From: JADFJB01 sp964464595
Lineage (GTDB): Bacteria > Zhuqueibacterota > JdFR-76 > DREG01
Reading direction: 5' to 3'
NCBI GenBank assembly: GCA_964464595.1
Contig: CAYXGW010000018.1
Location: 1 to 64,000 of the forward strand
Length of the DNA: 64,000 nucleotides
Shown piece by piece: positions 55,711 through 64,000 of this stretch. A model generated the notes under the pieces. It was not told the origin of the DNA and made no database searches. It saw only the letters and a program-made list of their open reading frames with translations. The stretch's first letter is position 1; each line of letters begins with the position of its first letter. Position numbers and translations under genes: made by a program.

Positions 55711-55758
55711 CTTTGTTACTTTGTCACTTTGCCACTTTGTCACTTTACTACCTTAACA
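55711..55758. repeat. Octamer array (CTTTGTNA)n at the 3' end of a T9SS-cargo gene
   Basis: Six gapless octamers: CTTTGTTA, CTTTGTCA, CTTTGCCA, CTTTGTCA, CTTTACTA, CCTTAACA. The stop codon of the minus-strand gene lies in the fifth unit. It belongs to the same family as 16192-16247 and 58979-59018. Confidence 0.8.
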
Positions 55759-57022
55759 ACATCAGCTTCCGCACTTCCGTAAACACACCCGCCTGGATGC
55801 GATACAGGTACACCCCACTTGGCACGCTTCTGCCTGCATCATCCCGGGCATCCCAGACAATTTCATGAAAGCCAGGTTCCATTTTCTGGTTCACCAACTT
55901 ACGTACTAATTGGCCGCGCAAATTATAGACAATCATCACAACTTCTGTTGGCTCCGGTAACTCGTATCTGATCGTGGTTTCAGGATTAAACGGATTTGGA
56001 TAATTTTGTTGCAATGCAAATTCGGTCGGAATTTCTAACGGGACAGGCTCTTCCGCATCAGTAGTACCTGTAATAATTTCAAGGCGATGGTTCTTTATAT
56101 CTGCACTTATCCGAATAGGCCCAGTTGTGCTATTTGTTTTGGCAAATGGAGCAGGACCTCCTGGAAATGCGAACACATTTGCAAATATGAAGAAGTTAAA
56201 CAAGCCCGGATCGTCGAATATCCACACTTTAAACGTGGTCATCTCACCCGGATCGAGCTGACCGTCGCCACCCAACAAATCGCTGTAATCGAAAACCGCA
56301 CCAATTGCATTGCCGCCGCGATCCGAATTAGCTATTGTCACAGGCGGGTTTAGATCCACCGGATCTGTTTCAATAGTTACAAACTGCACAAACAATGGTG
56401 CAAACAGCGTCATTGCAGAATTATTGATGATCTTCACTTCAAACTGGAATTGATTCGTCATAGTGTTAAAAAACGCAAGTTGGAATCCAACGCCAATTTT
56501 ATCGTTTATATTTACGGCCTCCACCCATTTCTTTTCCGCAAAACACTCAAACGGAACACCGTTAACCGAGCCGCTGGCTACAATCGAATCTGTACCGGCG
56601 GTGCTATTGCTTGCATAGGTAAATGTGGCTTGTCCGCTACCGTCGGTCGGACTACTGCCTGCCCCGGTTTGGCCGTTGTTCGGTCCTTTGAAAACAGTAA
56701 AGGTCACATCTACTCCGGAAACAAGGTTGCCATTTTCGTTCACGGTTACAGTAACGGTGTGTTGTGTACCAATTTGATTTTGGTCAGTTGCCGGTGCTAA
56801 AATGCATGGCGGTGATAAAGGCAAATCCCCGGACTGCACCTTCGAATACCCATCGCCATCGCCTCCCTGGTACCTGACATCATTTAATAATATGCTTGTT
56901 GAATGCAGCTTTGCATAACCATCACCCGTTCCGCCAACGTATTTTTGATTTTGTGCCTTTAGACTAAAGAATGGATAATACACCAATAAACCTGCTATGA
57001 AAAAAATCCATTTAAACTTCAT
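55748..57022 (-). CDS. Secreted Ig-like (Big_1-type) protein with T9SS C-terminal domain
   Basis: 424 residues. Signal peptide (about 1-23, ...SLKAQ), then two copies of a short motif (KYVGGTGDGYAKLHS and RYQGGDGDGYSKVQS), an invasin-like Big_1 domain (about 80-165, HTVTVTVNENGNLVSGVDVTF), a second beta domain (about 175-310), and a C-terminal sorting domain (about 335-424, QQNYPNPFNPETTIRYELP and SGVYLYRIQA, ending KLMLLR). Exported by the type IX route and likely surface-associated. First in the minus-strand order of a string of secreted-protein genes at 55.7-60.6 kb. Confidence 0.87.
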   Translation of the reverse strand: MKFKWIFFIAGLLVYYPFFSLKAQNQKYVGGTGDGYAKLHSTSILLNDVRYQGGDGDGYSKVQSGDLPLSPPCILAPATDQNQIGTQHTVTVTVNENGNLVSGVDVTFTVFKGPNNGQTGAGSSPTDGSGQATFTYASNSTAGTDSIVASGSVNGVPFECFAEKKWVEAVNINDKIGVGFQLAFFNTMTNQFQFEVKIINNSAMTLFAPLFVQFVTIETDPVDLNPPVTIANSDRGGNAIGAVFDYSDLLGGDGQLDPGEMTTFKVWIFDDPGLFNFFIFANVFAFPGGPAPFAKTNSTTGPIRISADIKNHRLEIITGTTDAEEPVPLEIPTEFALQQNYPNPFNPETTIRYELPEPTEVVMIVYNLRGQLVRKLVNQKMEPGFHEIVWDARDDAGRSVPSGVYLYRIQAGVFTEVRKLMLLR

Positions 57023-57140
57023 TGCTACATTCTCCTTACTTAATGGTTTCTGCCATTATCTGCAATTCACTCTCTCGCATATCATGTTTGCCGTTTCAAA
57101 TTCTTATAACTACCTGTGCCTTTTTTCTCTCAGCATATTA

Positions 57141-58724
57141 TCAATTGGATGGCGCTTGTCGTACACAACGAAAACCGAAAGCACTGTCCCGATTGGGAGC
57201 ATTATTCAATGCAGCATCGCGTCGATCCGAGACACGTAACAAACTAATGATATCGAACCAACCGCCACCCCGAATACCCGAGCCTGCTCCGCCGGTCACT
57301 TCGCCGGCGATGAATCCCGGCCAATCACCGTTGGTCGCGTTTCCGGCTACCGACAACGAACCGTCCCCAAGGGTTCCCAAAAATCCCCTGCCAGCGGCAT
57401 TGCCTATTGTTACCAATTGTTCAAACACGTTGCCACTCATCTCCATATTACCGTAAAAGCCGGCGCCGGAACGTACCCGCCGGTCGATGGTATTCTCAGC
57501 ATTGCCGGCAAAGATCCCGACACGAAGAGGGCCGTCTATATCGCCATCGGTTGTATTGTAAGATGCATTCCCTACCCCAGCAGAAGTTGCGTAATTAGTG
57601 TTAATATTTTCGTTTGCAGCGCCAGGGTTTGCCAGGGTATAGGCAGAACTTGCAATGTTTGCGGTACCCCAGGCAAACTCATCGACTACAGGCGTTTGGT
57701 CGCCGCGACAGGCTTTTTCAAATTCCAACTCAGTCATCGGCCGCAAACCCGCCCAATCCGCGTAGGCAGACCCGTCCAACCAGCTCAATAAGCCACAGGC
57801 GATATTCTGGCCGTCATTAGCCTCGTTAAAGTTTGTATCATCATCCAGGTTATTAGCATAGACTGCCGGAGTTGTCGAGGCTGTACCAGGCGTTTGAATA
57901 TCGATGCCGTTGCGATCGAGATTCGTGTCGAATAAAGCGGCCGTACCAGCCGGGTCATCCGGCGATGTTTGCGTACGGGTGTTTTGCTGATCGAAGGTCA
58001 GGCAATTAAGAAAATCTTTATACTGCTCCTGAGTAATTTCATATTTCATCATGTAGAATGCGTTGAAACCTTTCGGAAAAGTGGATGGAATAGGTCCTGC
58101 GGCATCGCCAGAGTTTCCAGACGTAGACGGAACATAAAAAAGTTGGCCTGCTGCATTACCAACTGGTAATTCCGCTTCAGAACTGATTTGAAACGGATTA
58201 TTTCCCCCACCCTCAAAAAAATGTCCGTCTTCCGTACCGCCGGATCCTACAGAGAATGTAGCCTCGGGTATATAGACCATCTCTATGGCTATCACCTTCA
58301 CCTGTACTGTGGCGTCATCAGAGACACCGTCTGTGCCGTAGTCCCATTTGAGCTGCACGCCGTTCAAGGTGATGGTTCCGGAGCCAACAGCATCACGGAA
58401 GATAAATACGCCTTTGCCGTCATTCGGCGTATCGATGGTAGAACCGCCGGGTCCCATATGCCCGGAAATGGCCAGAGTGGCATGGTTCCAGGTGGCGCCA
58501 CCGTCCACAGAAAACTTTACAAACACCCAGGAGGCATCGTGATTACCTGCGTCCCGCCAGGAATTCTCCCAGGTGATATTAAACTGTACAAAAGTGAAAT
58601 TGTTGACCGCATCTTGCCCAATTAATGAAGTGTTGCTGACCACCACATTGTTGGACCAAGCCGTTTGCATTACAAGCAGGATGAAAGCCAATGTCATTAT
58701 ACTTCTCACTGTAAATCGAACCAT
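57141..58724 (-). CDS. Secreted SUMF1/FGE-fold protein, copy 1 of a tandem pair
   Basis: 527 residues. The start at 58724 is set by AAAGGAGTTGAT; a longer in-frame start 81 bases upstream would hide the signal peptide (SIMTLAFILLVMQTAWS). An N-terminal beta-sandwich (about 28-165, NFTFVQFNITWENSWRDAGNHD) precedes the formylglycine-generating-enzyme-like C-lectin fold (about 170-527), with FYMMKYEITQEQYKDFLNCL, ADWAGLRPMTELEFEKACRG, EMSGNVFEQLV and RGGGWFDI ... GFRCVRQ. The two catalytic cysteines of true FGE are absent in the matching segment, so it is probably a binding or structural protein, not a sulfatase activator. Exported; no T9SS tail. Confidence 0.85.
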   Translation of the reverse strand: MVRFTVRSIMTLAFILLVMQTAWSNNVVVSNTSLIGQDAVNNFTFVQFNITWENSWRDAGNHDASWVFVKFSVDGGATWNHATLAISGHMGPGGSTIDTPNDGKGVFIFRDAVGSGTITLNGVQLKWDYGTDGVSDDATVQVKVIAIEMVYIPEATFSVGSGGTEDGHFFEGGGNNPFQISSEAELPVGNAAGQLFYVPSTSGNSGDAAGPIPSTFPKGFNAFYMMKYEITQEQYKDFLNCLTFDQQNTRTQTSPDDPAGTAALFDTNLDRNGIDIQTPGTASTTPAVYANNLDDDTNFNEANDGQNIACGLLSWLDGSAYADWAGLRPMTELEFEKACRGDQTPVVDEFAWGTANIASSAYTLANPGAANENINTNYATSAGVGNASYNTTDGDIDGPLRVGIFAGNAENTIDRRVRSGAGFYGNMEMSGNVFEQLVTIGNAAGRGFLGTLGDGSLSVAGNATNGDWPGFIAGEVTGGAGSGIRGGGWFDIISLLRVSDRRDAALNNAPNRDSAFGFRCVRQAPSN

Positions 58725-58978
58725 ATCAACTCCTTTGAATTGAGTTTGTTGTGTTCTCTGTGCCTCGGCGGTTATTTTTAGTCCCATATGCTTATTTTCA
58801 TTCATCCAGTCATTACAGGACTACTTATTATTTTTTTCTTTTTTCTGATTTTCCGCTTTATTTGTGCATCAACACTGTTGATGCACTCCAAAAATTAACC
58901 AAGTAATTTTTCTCCTGTCCTCGATTTAATGTCTGTTGCCCATTATCCATCGTCTTTTTTCATTTTGTAAAATGATAA

Positions 58979-59018
58979 CTTTGTGCCTATGTGCCTTTGA
59001 TCCTTTGTGCCTTTTTTG
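58979..59018. repeat. Octamer array (CTTTGTGC)n at the 3' end of the second SUMF1-like gene
   Basis: Units CTTTGTGC, CTATGTGC, CTTTGATC, CTTTGTGC and CTTTTTTG, ending seven bases before the 59025 stop of the minus-strand gene. Degenerate copy of the array family. A single decayed unit (CTGTGCCTTTTTT) also lies just past the stop of the copy at 57141. Confidence 0.7.
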
Positions 59019-59024
59019 TTATTG

Positions 59025-60593
59025 TCAATTGGATGGCACTTGCCGAACACAACGGAAACCGTAGAAGACTTCCCCAGTTATATCTGTGAACGCAGCATTC
59101 GAGCGCAACGAGACACGCACGTCGTTGCTGACAAGGGGCCACCCACCACCCCGAAAACCCGAGCCTAACGCACCGGTCACTTCTCCACTGCTGAAACCCG
59201 GCCAGTCGCCGTTTGTGGCATTGCCACTTGTTGACAAAGTTCCATCTCCAATTGTACCTGTAAAACTCCTTCCTGTCGCATTACCTATCGTGACCGGCCT
59301 CTCAGCCAGGTTGCCAGTCAGCTCCATTACGCCATAAAAGCCTGCTCCCGAACGCACCCGCTGGTCGGCAGTATTATTTATATTACCGGCGAATATCCCT
59401 ACCCGAATAGGGCCTTGTTCAGAGCCGAAATTCGTCGTAGAGTAATAAGCGTTGCCCACACCAAGAGCCGTTGAAAAATTTGTGGCAATATCTTCATTGG
59501 CCGCACCAGGGTTTGCTATGGTATAGGCAGAGCCAGCAATTCCCTCGGTGCCCCAGGCAAATTCATTCGCCACCGGGGTCTGGTTGCCGCGGCAAGCTTT
59601 TTCAAACTCCAGTTCAGTCATCGGTCTTAATGCCGCCCAGTCCGCATAAGCACTGCCACCCATCCAGGTTATTGAATTGGCGGCAAGATTCTGGCCATCC
59701 ACAGACTCGTTAAAGGAGAAATCGTCATCCAGATTGTTGGCATAGACCGCAGGGATCGTGGCTGCCACCCCGGGTATCTGAATTTCGATGCTGTGGCGAT
59801 GTACATCATCAAAAGCGTCCGTGCCTATAGCAGCATCCGGTGATGAGACTGTCCGCGTATTTTGCTGATCGAAGGTTAGGCAATTGAGAAAATCTTTATA
59901 TTGCTCCTGGGTGATCTCATACTTCATCATGTAAAACGTGTTGAAACCTTTTGGGAAAGCAGCAGGAATAGGACCTGCTTGATCTCCAAAAAACCCAGAC
60001 GCATAAAAAAGTTGGCCGGCTGCGTTGCCAACTGTTATTGCTGCTTCGGAAGTGATTTGAAATGGATTATTTCCCCCGCCACCTTCAAAAAAATGTCCTT
60101 TCTCGGAACCGCCGGAACCCACATAGAATGCAGCCTGGGGTATGTAAACCATCTCTATGGCAATTACCTTCACCAGGACTGTGGCGTTATCGGAAACGTC
60201 GTCTGCACCATAGTCCCATTTTAACTGTACGCCGTTCCAGGTGTTGGTGCCGGAGCCAACGGCATCACGGAAGATGAATACACCCTTCCCGTCAGCCGGC
60301 GTATCTATAGTGGAACCACCGGGAGCACTATGCCCGGAAGTTGCCAGCGTAGCATGGCTCCAGGTGGCACCGCCGTCCACAGAGAACTTTACAAACACCC
60401 AGGAGGCGTCGTAGTTGCCAGCCTCCCGCCAGGAGTTCTCCCAGGTGATATTAAACTGCACAAAAGTGAAATTGTTGGCTGCATCTTGCCCGGTTAATGA
60501 AATGTTGCTAACCACTACATTGTTGGACCATACGGTTTGCATTGCAAACAGGATGAAAGCCAATGTAATTAAACTTCTCAAAATTGTACGCAT
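59025..60593 (-). CDS. Secreted SUMF1/FGE-fold protein, copy 2 of a tandem pair
   Basis: 522 residues, about two-thirds identical by eye to the neighbouring copy at 57141 through both the N-terminal beta-sandwich (NFTFVQFNITWENSWREAGN) and the FGE-like domain (FYMMKYEITQEQYKDFLNCL, EMELTGN-type motif, SGFRGGGW, GFRCVRQ). A signal peptide (ITLAFILFAMQTVWS) is clear. GGAGTTAACCTG precedes the ATG. It also lacks the catalytic cysteine pair in the last 40 residues. The pair must come from a tandem duplication of about 1.8 kb followed by drift; flanking CTCAATTCAAAGGAG sequence is shared. Confidence 0.85.
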   Translation of the reverse strand: MRTILRSLITLAFILFAMQTVWSNNVVVSNISLTGQDAANNFTFVQFNITWENSWREAGNYDASWVFVKFSVDGGATWSHATLATSGHSAPGGSTIDTPADGKGVFIFRDAVGSGTNTWNGVQLKWDYGADDVSDNATVLVKVIAIEMVYIPQAAFYVGSGGSEKGHFFEGGGGNNPFQITSEAAITVGNAAGQLFYASGFFGDQAGPIPAAFPKGFNTFYMMKYEITQEQYKDFLNCLTFDQQNTRTVSSPDAAIGTDAFDDVHRHSIEIQIPGVAATIPAVYANNLDDDFSFNESVDGQNLAANSITWMGGSAYADWAALRPMTELEFEKACRGNQTPVANEFAWGTEGIAGSAYTIANPGAANEDIATNFSTALGVGNAYYSTTNFGSEQGPIRVGIFAGNINNTADQRVRSGAGFYGVMELTGNLAERPVTIGNATGRSFTGTIGDGTLSTSGNATNGDWPGFSSGEVTGALGSGFRGGGWPLVSNDVRVSLRSNAAFTDITGEVFYGFRCVRQVPSN

Positions 60594-60763
60594 CAGGTTA
60601 ACTCCTTTGAATTGTATGGATTATAAAAGGGGTCTTTATTTTTTTCATTATAATAATAATGGCTTATTTTTTGGGTGGTATTTGTTTGGGCGGGAGTAAG
60701 CAACCAAACATAAAGGTTAGTTTTGTTTTTAATACGATAAAATCCTTTTTATTGTATCAACAT

Positions 60764-60798
60764 GCGATATATGTCTCAATATGAGACACTTATATCGC
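60764..60798. promoter_or_regulatory. Quasi-palindrome centred on TGTCTCA-ATA-TGAGACA
   Basis: Perfect 7-bp arms TGTCTCA (60772-60778) and TGAGACA (60782-60788) around three bases, inside longer near-complementary flanks GCGATATA and TATATCGC. It lies 171 bases upstream of the SUMF1-like gene start (minus) and about 420 bases before the M14 peptidase gene (plus). It looks like an operator for a dimeric regulator or a small hairpin. Confidence 0.4.
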
Positions 60799-60905
60799 TT
60801 TTGGTAGTATGAAAAACCTTCCATGGTGTAAATAGATGGCTGATAAATCGTTAATGTATCAAGAATTGTGCCATGGGAAGAGGACTGGAGGCTGGATGCT
60901 TAAAA

Positions 60906-60962
60906 AGCAAATTACAAATAACAAATAAATCACAAATACCAAATTTCAAATTACCAAACATG
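60906..60962. repeat. AT-rich CAAAT(A/T)(A/C)CAAA direct-unit repeat
   Basis: Short units CAAATTACAAATAAC, AAATAAATCACAAATACC and AAATTTCAAATTACC follow one another, related to the long repeat at 7502-7646. The remainder of 60594-61215 has no gene I can support. Confidence 0.45.
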
Positions 60963-61215
60963 AATTTTAGGCGATGAGTGTTGCATATATTGTCAGAAAT
61001 CTTGATTTTTTGGATTGTCTTTCCTCAGTTCTACAGGTTTATTAAGTCATGTTCTCTGGTTTTATCTTTCTGATTTTGCAAATCATATAAAATATTCCTT
61101 GCTAAAACCTTTCTTATTTATCTAATTAATTGATATGTAATCCCGTTAGTTCATCTCAATCATATTTCATTCAAAACAGGTGCACATTTTATTCCAACAA
61201 AGAAAGGAGTTGTTC

Positions 61216-63912
61216 ATGCGTTTAAGATTGTTACTGACGATTATTCTATCCATGATTTTATTTCCAGGTAAAGGGTACTCACAAGATTTCGAATTCTACC
61301 CGAATGCAAACTATAATCCAAATATCCCAACTTTGCAGCAAGTTGTGGGTCATAAATGGGGTGAGAAGGTAACCATGCACCATGAGGTGCAGCAATACAT
61401 AAAGGCATTGGCAGAGGCTTCACCAAACGTGGAAGTGGTTGAATATGGAAAAACCTGGGAAGGACGAACACTTTACTATCTCATCGTCGCCTCACAAGAC
61501 AACATGGCAAGAATCGATGAAATCAAAGCTGGGATGAAAAAACTTGCTAATCCACAAACCCTAAACGATGGAGAAGCGAATCAATTAATCACTTCTTTAC
61601 CTGCGATTACATGGCTTGCATATGGTGTACATGGTAATGAGATTTCGAGCACTGACGCTGGATTGCTAACCGCTTATCACCTGGCCGCCGCAGTTAATGA
61701 TACGCTGGCCCAAACTGTCTTGCAAAATAGTGTGGTTCTCATCGATCCTATGCAAAATCCGGATGGCCGCGACCGTTTCATCAACTATTTTCGCCAAACG
61801 CGGGGTCGTTGGACTGACGAGAACCAGCAGGCCGCCGAGCATCGTGAAGTATGGCCTGGTGGTCGGACCAACCACTATCTTTTCGATATGAACCGGGACT
61901 GGTTTGCACTAACCCAGCCGGAAACCCGGGGTAAAATCGCACTCTTTTTAGATTGGTTCCCGCAGGTGGTTGTGGATTTACATGAAATGGGCTCCAACTC
62001 GACGTACTATTTTGCGCCACCGGCGGATCCATTAAACCCGGAATTCCCTCCTGCCCAACGTGAATGGCTAATGAAATATGGCAGGAACAATGCCAAATGG
62101 TTTGACAAAATGAAATTCGACTATTTTACCCGGGAAGTTTTCGATTCATTCTATCCCGGTTATGGCGAAGGCTGGCCGATGTTTCATGGATCTATCGGGA
62201 TGACTTATGAGCAAGCTTCTACGCGAGGTCTCGTGGTAAAACGTAGCGATGAAACAGTCATGCATTATCGTGAAACCGTGCAGCACCATTTTATTTCCTC
62301 TTTATCAACTGCCGAAACTTCGGCAAATAATAGACAGGATCTCCTGAAATACTTTTATGAATATCGCCGGTCAGCAATTGTGGAGGGTGGTCGCGAAAAG
62401 GTTAAAGAATTTATTATTAGCCCGGAAAATAATCCTGACCGCGCCGCTAAACTGGCAAGCTTGTTACTCTCACAAGGAGTTGAGGTACAACAGGCAACAG
62501 AATCATTCAGCAATAGCAAAGTGGAAGATTATTATGATGGCGGTGTTCAATCGAAGACTTTTCCCGCAGGTTCCTACCTGGTCTCGTTAAGTCAACCGGC
62601 AAAGCGCATGGCCAAAACCTTGCTTATTAAGCAAGTTTCCATGGATGATAAATTCATCCGGGAACAAATCAGGCGGCAGAAAAAAAGATTGGGCAACCAA
62701 ATTTACGATGTCACGGGTTGGTCGCTTCCATTATTATATGATGTTGAAGTTTATATGGCCCATGCCACTTCCAAAGGTCCGTTTAAAAAATTGGAAAACC
62801 TGGATGTTTCAATGGGAAAAGTGAATGGTAAAGCGAAATTGGCATATCTTATTCAATGGGGAACGAATTCCGCTGCCAGGGCACTTGCGAGACTTTTCCG
62901 AGAAAAGATCAGAGTCTTCTCATCCGACAAGCCGTTTTCATTGGAAGGTAGAAAATATCCAAGCGGATCACTGATTATCAAAACCAAAAACAATCCGGAT
63001 GATTTATATGAAAAACTGGTAAAAATTGCTGCTGAAGAAAAACTTGAGATTTTTGCGACCAACTCATCCTGGGTTGATGAAGGTGTTAATTTCGGCAGCG
63101 GTCAGGTTAATTATTTATTAAAACCGAAAATAGCCATGGCTTATAATACACCCACATCATCCTATTCTGCCGGGTGGAGCAGGTATATTATCGAACAAGT
63201 TATCGGCTATCCTGTTACAGTCATCCGCACAGAGCAGTTAGGTAGTGCGGATTTAACCAAATTTAATGTGTTAATTCTACCTAACGCCCGTGGCGGCTAT
63301 AGCCGTGCTCTTGGAGATGGCGGTATCCGCAAAATAAAAGATTGGATCAGGAGCGGTGGCACATTGGTAACTTTTGGCCAGGCTACTTATTGGCTAACCG
63401 GTGAAAAAGTTGGTTTGCTGGCAACAAATCGTGAACTGAAGGGCGGCAAACCTGATAAACCGGAAAAAAAGAAGACGGACAAAAAAGACAAAGAAAACAA
63501 GCCGGATCTAACCAAGACTTTTGATGTGGAAAAAGAAATCCAACCTGAAAAAGAGCTGCCAACCAGTTTGGCTGGCGCTATATTTCGCATTTCTCTCGAT
63601 AAAGAGCATTGGCTTGCCTTTGGTTACGACGGAGATGCAAATGTCCTAACAGAGGGCCGGAATATATTTACACCGCTTAAACTGGATAAGGGTCGTAATG
63701 TTGGCCTTTACATGCCTGAAGACAAAGTGTTGTTAAGTGGATTTGTTTGGGATGATTATAAAAAGCAAATTGCAAATAAGGCTTATTTAATGCACCAACG
63801 TAATGGTCAAGGTAATGTCGTTGCTTTTGCCCAGGATCCAAATTATCGCGCATTTTTTGACGGCCTGAACTTGCTTTTGATCAATGCGATCTTTTTAGGA
63901 CCCTCTCATTAG
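61216..63912 (+). CDS. Secreted M14 family zinc carboxypeptidase
   Basis: About 898 residues. The start at 61216 has AAAGGAGTTGTTC directly upstream and gives a signal peptide (about 1-22, TIILSMILFPGKGYS). The M14 domain (about 40-360) carries the zinc pair His139/Glu142 (HGNE), third ligand His256 (VDLHEMGSN), substrate residues Asn226-Arg227 (DMNRDW) and catalytic Glu332 (MTYEQAS). The remaining 550 residues form additional domains: a GATase-like stretch (about 680-750, FNVLILPNARGGYSRALGDGGI) and a Lys-rich linker (about 755-780, PDKPEKKKTDKKDKENK). Such large M14 proteins are common secreted peptidases in FCB bacteria. Its active site is complete. Confidence 0.92.
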   Translation: MRLRLLLTIILSMILFPGKGYSQDFEFYPNANYNPNIPTLQQVVGHKWGEKVTMHHEVQQYIKALAEASPNVEVVEYGKTWEGRTLYYLIVASQDNMARIDEIKAGMKKLANPQTLNDGEANQLITSLPAITWLAYGVHGNEISSTDAGLLTAYHLAAAVNDTLAQTVLQNSVVLIDPMQNPDGRDRFINYFRQTRGRWTDENQQAAEHREVWPGGRTNHYLFDMNRDWFALTQPETRGKIALFLDWFPQVVVDLHEMGSNSTYYFAPPADPLNPEFPPAQREWLMKYGRNNAKWFDKMKFDYFTREVFDSFYPGYGEGWPMFHGSIGMTYEQASTRGLVVKRSDETVMHYRETVQHHFISSLSTAETSANNRQDLLKYFYEYRRSAIVEGGREKVKEFIISPENNPDRAAKLASLLLSQGVEVQQATESFSNSKVEDYYDGGVQSKTFPAGSYLVSLSQPAKRMAKTLLIKQVSMDDKFIREQIRRQKKRLGNQIYDVTGWSLPLLYDVEVYMAHATSKGPFKKLENLDVSMGKVNGKAKLAYLIQWGTNSAARALARLFREKIRVFSSDKPFSLEGRKYPSGSLIIKTKNNPDDLYEKLVKIAAEEKLEIFATNSSWVDEGVNFGSGQVNYLLKPKIAMAYNTPTSSYSAGWSRYIIEQVIGYPVTVIRTEQLGSADLTKFNVLILPNARGGYSRALGDGGIRKIKDWIRSGGTLVTFGQATYWLTGEKVGLLATNRELKGGKPDKPEKKKTDKKDKENKPDLTKTFDVEKEIQPEKELPTSLAGAIFRISLDKEHWLAFGYDGDANVLTEGRNIFTPLKLDKGRNVGLYMPEDKVLLSGFVWDDYKKQIANKAYLMHQRNGQGNVVAFAQDPNYRAFFDGLNLLLINAIFLGPSH

Positions 63913-64000
63913 AGATAACCCTTGATTCAATGGAATTATTAGGTGTTTATTTTTGTAGTAATTGCTAGTACCTAGTAATTGTTAATACTAAAAGCGAACA

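Overview
The window looks like a chromosomal piece, moderately AT-rich by eye, from a Gram-negative bacterium of the FCB superphylum, probably Calditrichota/KSB1-like or a neighbouring candidate phylum. Pointers are secreted proteins ending in the 'NYPNPFNP ... GIYLYRL' C-terminal domain of type IX secretion (T9SS) cargo, a PorV/PorQ-type outer-membrane protein, TonB-dependent receptors, lipoproteins, a GWxTD protein, and many secreted peptidases and beta-propellers. No rRNA, tRNA, CRISPR array, phage module or transposase was seen. Part of the gene-poor sequence is occupied by decayed genes and short repeats.

Layout. 1-2 kb: partial gene, then a minus-strand sulfur-relay cluster (TusA-like without its cysteine, TusA, DsrE-like) and rpiB. 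2-6 kb: small membrane protein, DMT transporter, PLP decarboxylase, secreted protein. 6.3-9.1 kb: DUF2911/TPR protein, KhpA, dienelactone-hydrolase-like protein. 9.4-11 kb: B12-binding/radical SAM gene interrupted by one in-frame TAG. 11.3-13.1 kb: two tandem copies of an outer-membrane beta-barrel gene; the duplication also carried a 5' scrap of the next gene. 13.3-15.6 kb: transsulfuration pair (cystathionine beta-synthase and gamma-lyase/synthase types). 15.6-20.2 kb: small membrane protein, NCS2 permease, NatAB-like ABC exporter, ITPase/XTPase. 20.9-23.3 kb: subtilase with T9SS tail. 23.4-28.6 kb: degenerate-receiver SpoIIE phosphatase, amidohydrolase, APC permease, nested palindrome, broken lipoprotein, XRE-cupin regulator.

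29.1-38.9 kb: a five-gene operon-like run (two multidomain lipoproteins, TonB-dependent receptor, T9SS-tailed protein, PorV-like protein) ending in a strong terminator. This is a complete surface uptake/secretion unit. 39-45.3 kb: fossil T9SS tail, second TonB receptor, homocysteine S-methyltransferase family protein, Tat-exported class V aminotransferase, and a DmpA-type peptidase frameshifted at its autocleavage site. 45.3-46.9 kb: an unusual gene-poor stretch with two possible tiny genes, a structured leader, paired palindromic boxes and two fossil T9SS tails. 46.9-52 kb: GWxTD protein and large sortilin-type beta-propeller. 52.3-55.4 kb: REC-CheX fusion, MsrB, PQQ-type propeller. 55.7-60.6 kb: T9SS-tailed Ig-like protein and two tandem SUMF1-fold proteins. 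61.2-63.9 kb: M14 carboxypeptidase.

Most novel-looking points: the 45.6-46.0 kb peptide/leader/box locus, (CTTTGTNN)n octamer arrays placed exactly at the 3' ends of minus-strand genes, the split DmpA gene, the fossil secretion tails, and the OMP/cbs duplication scar.
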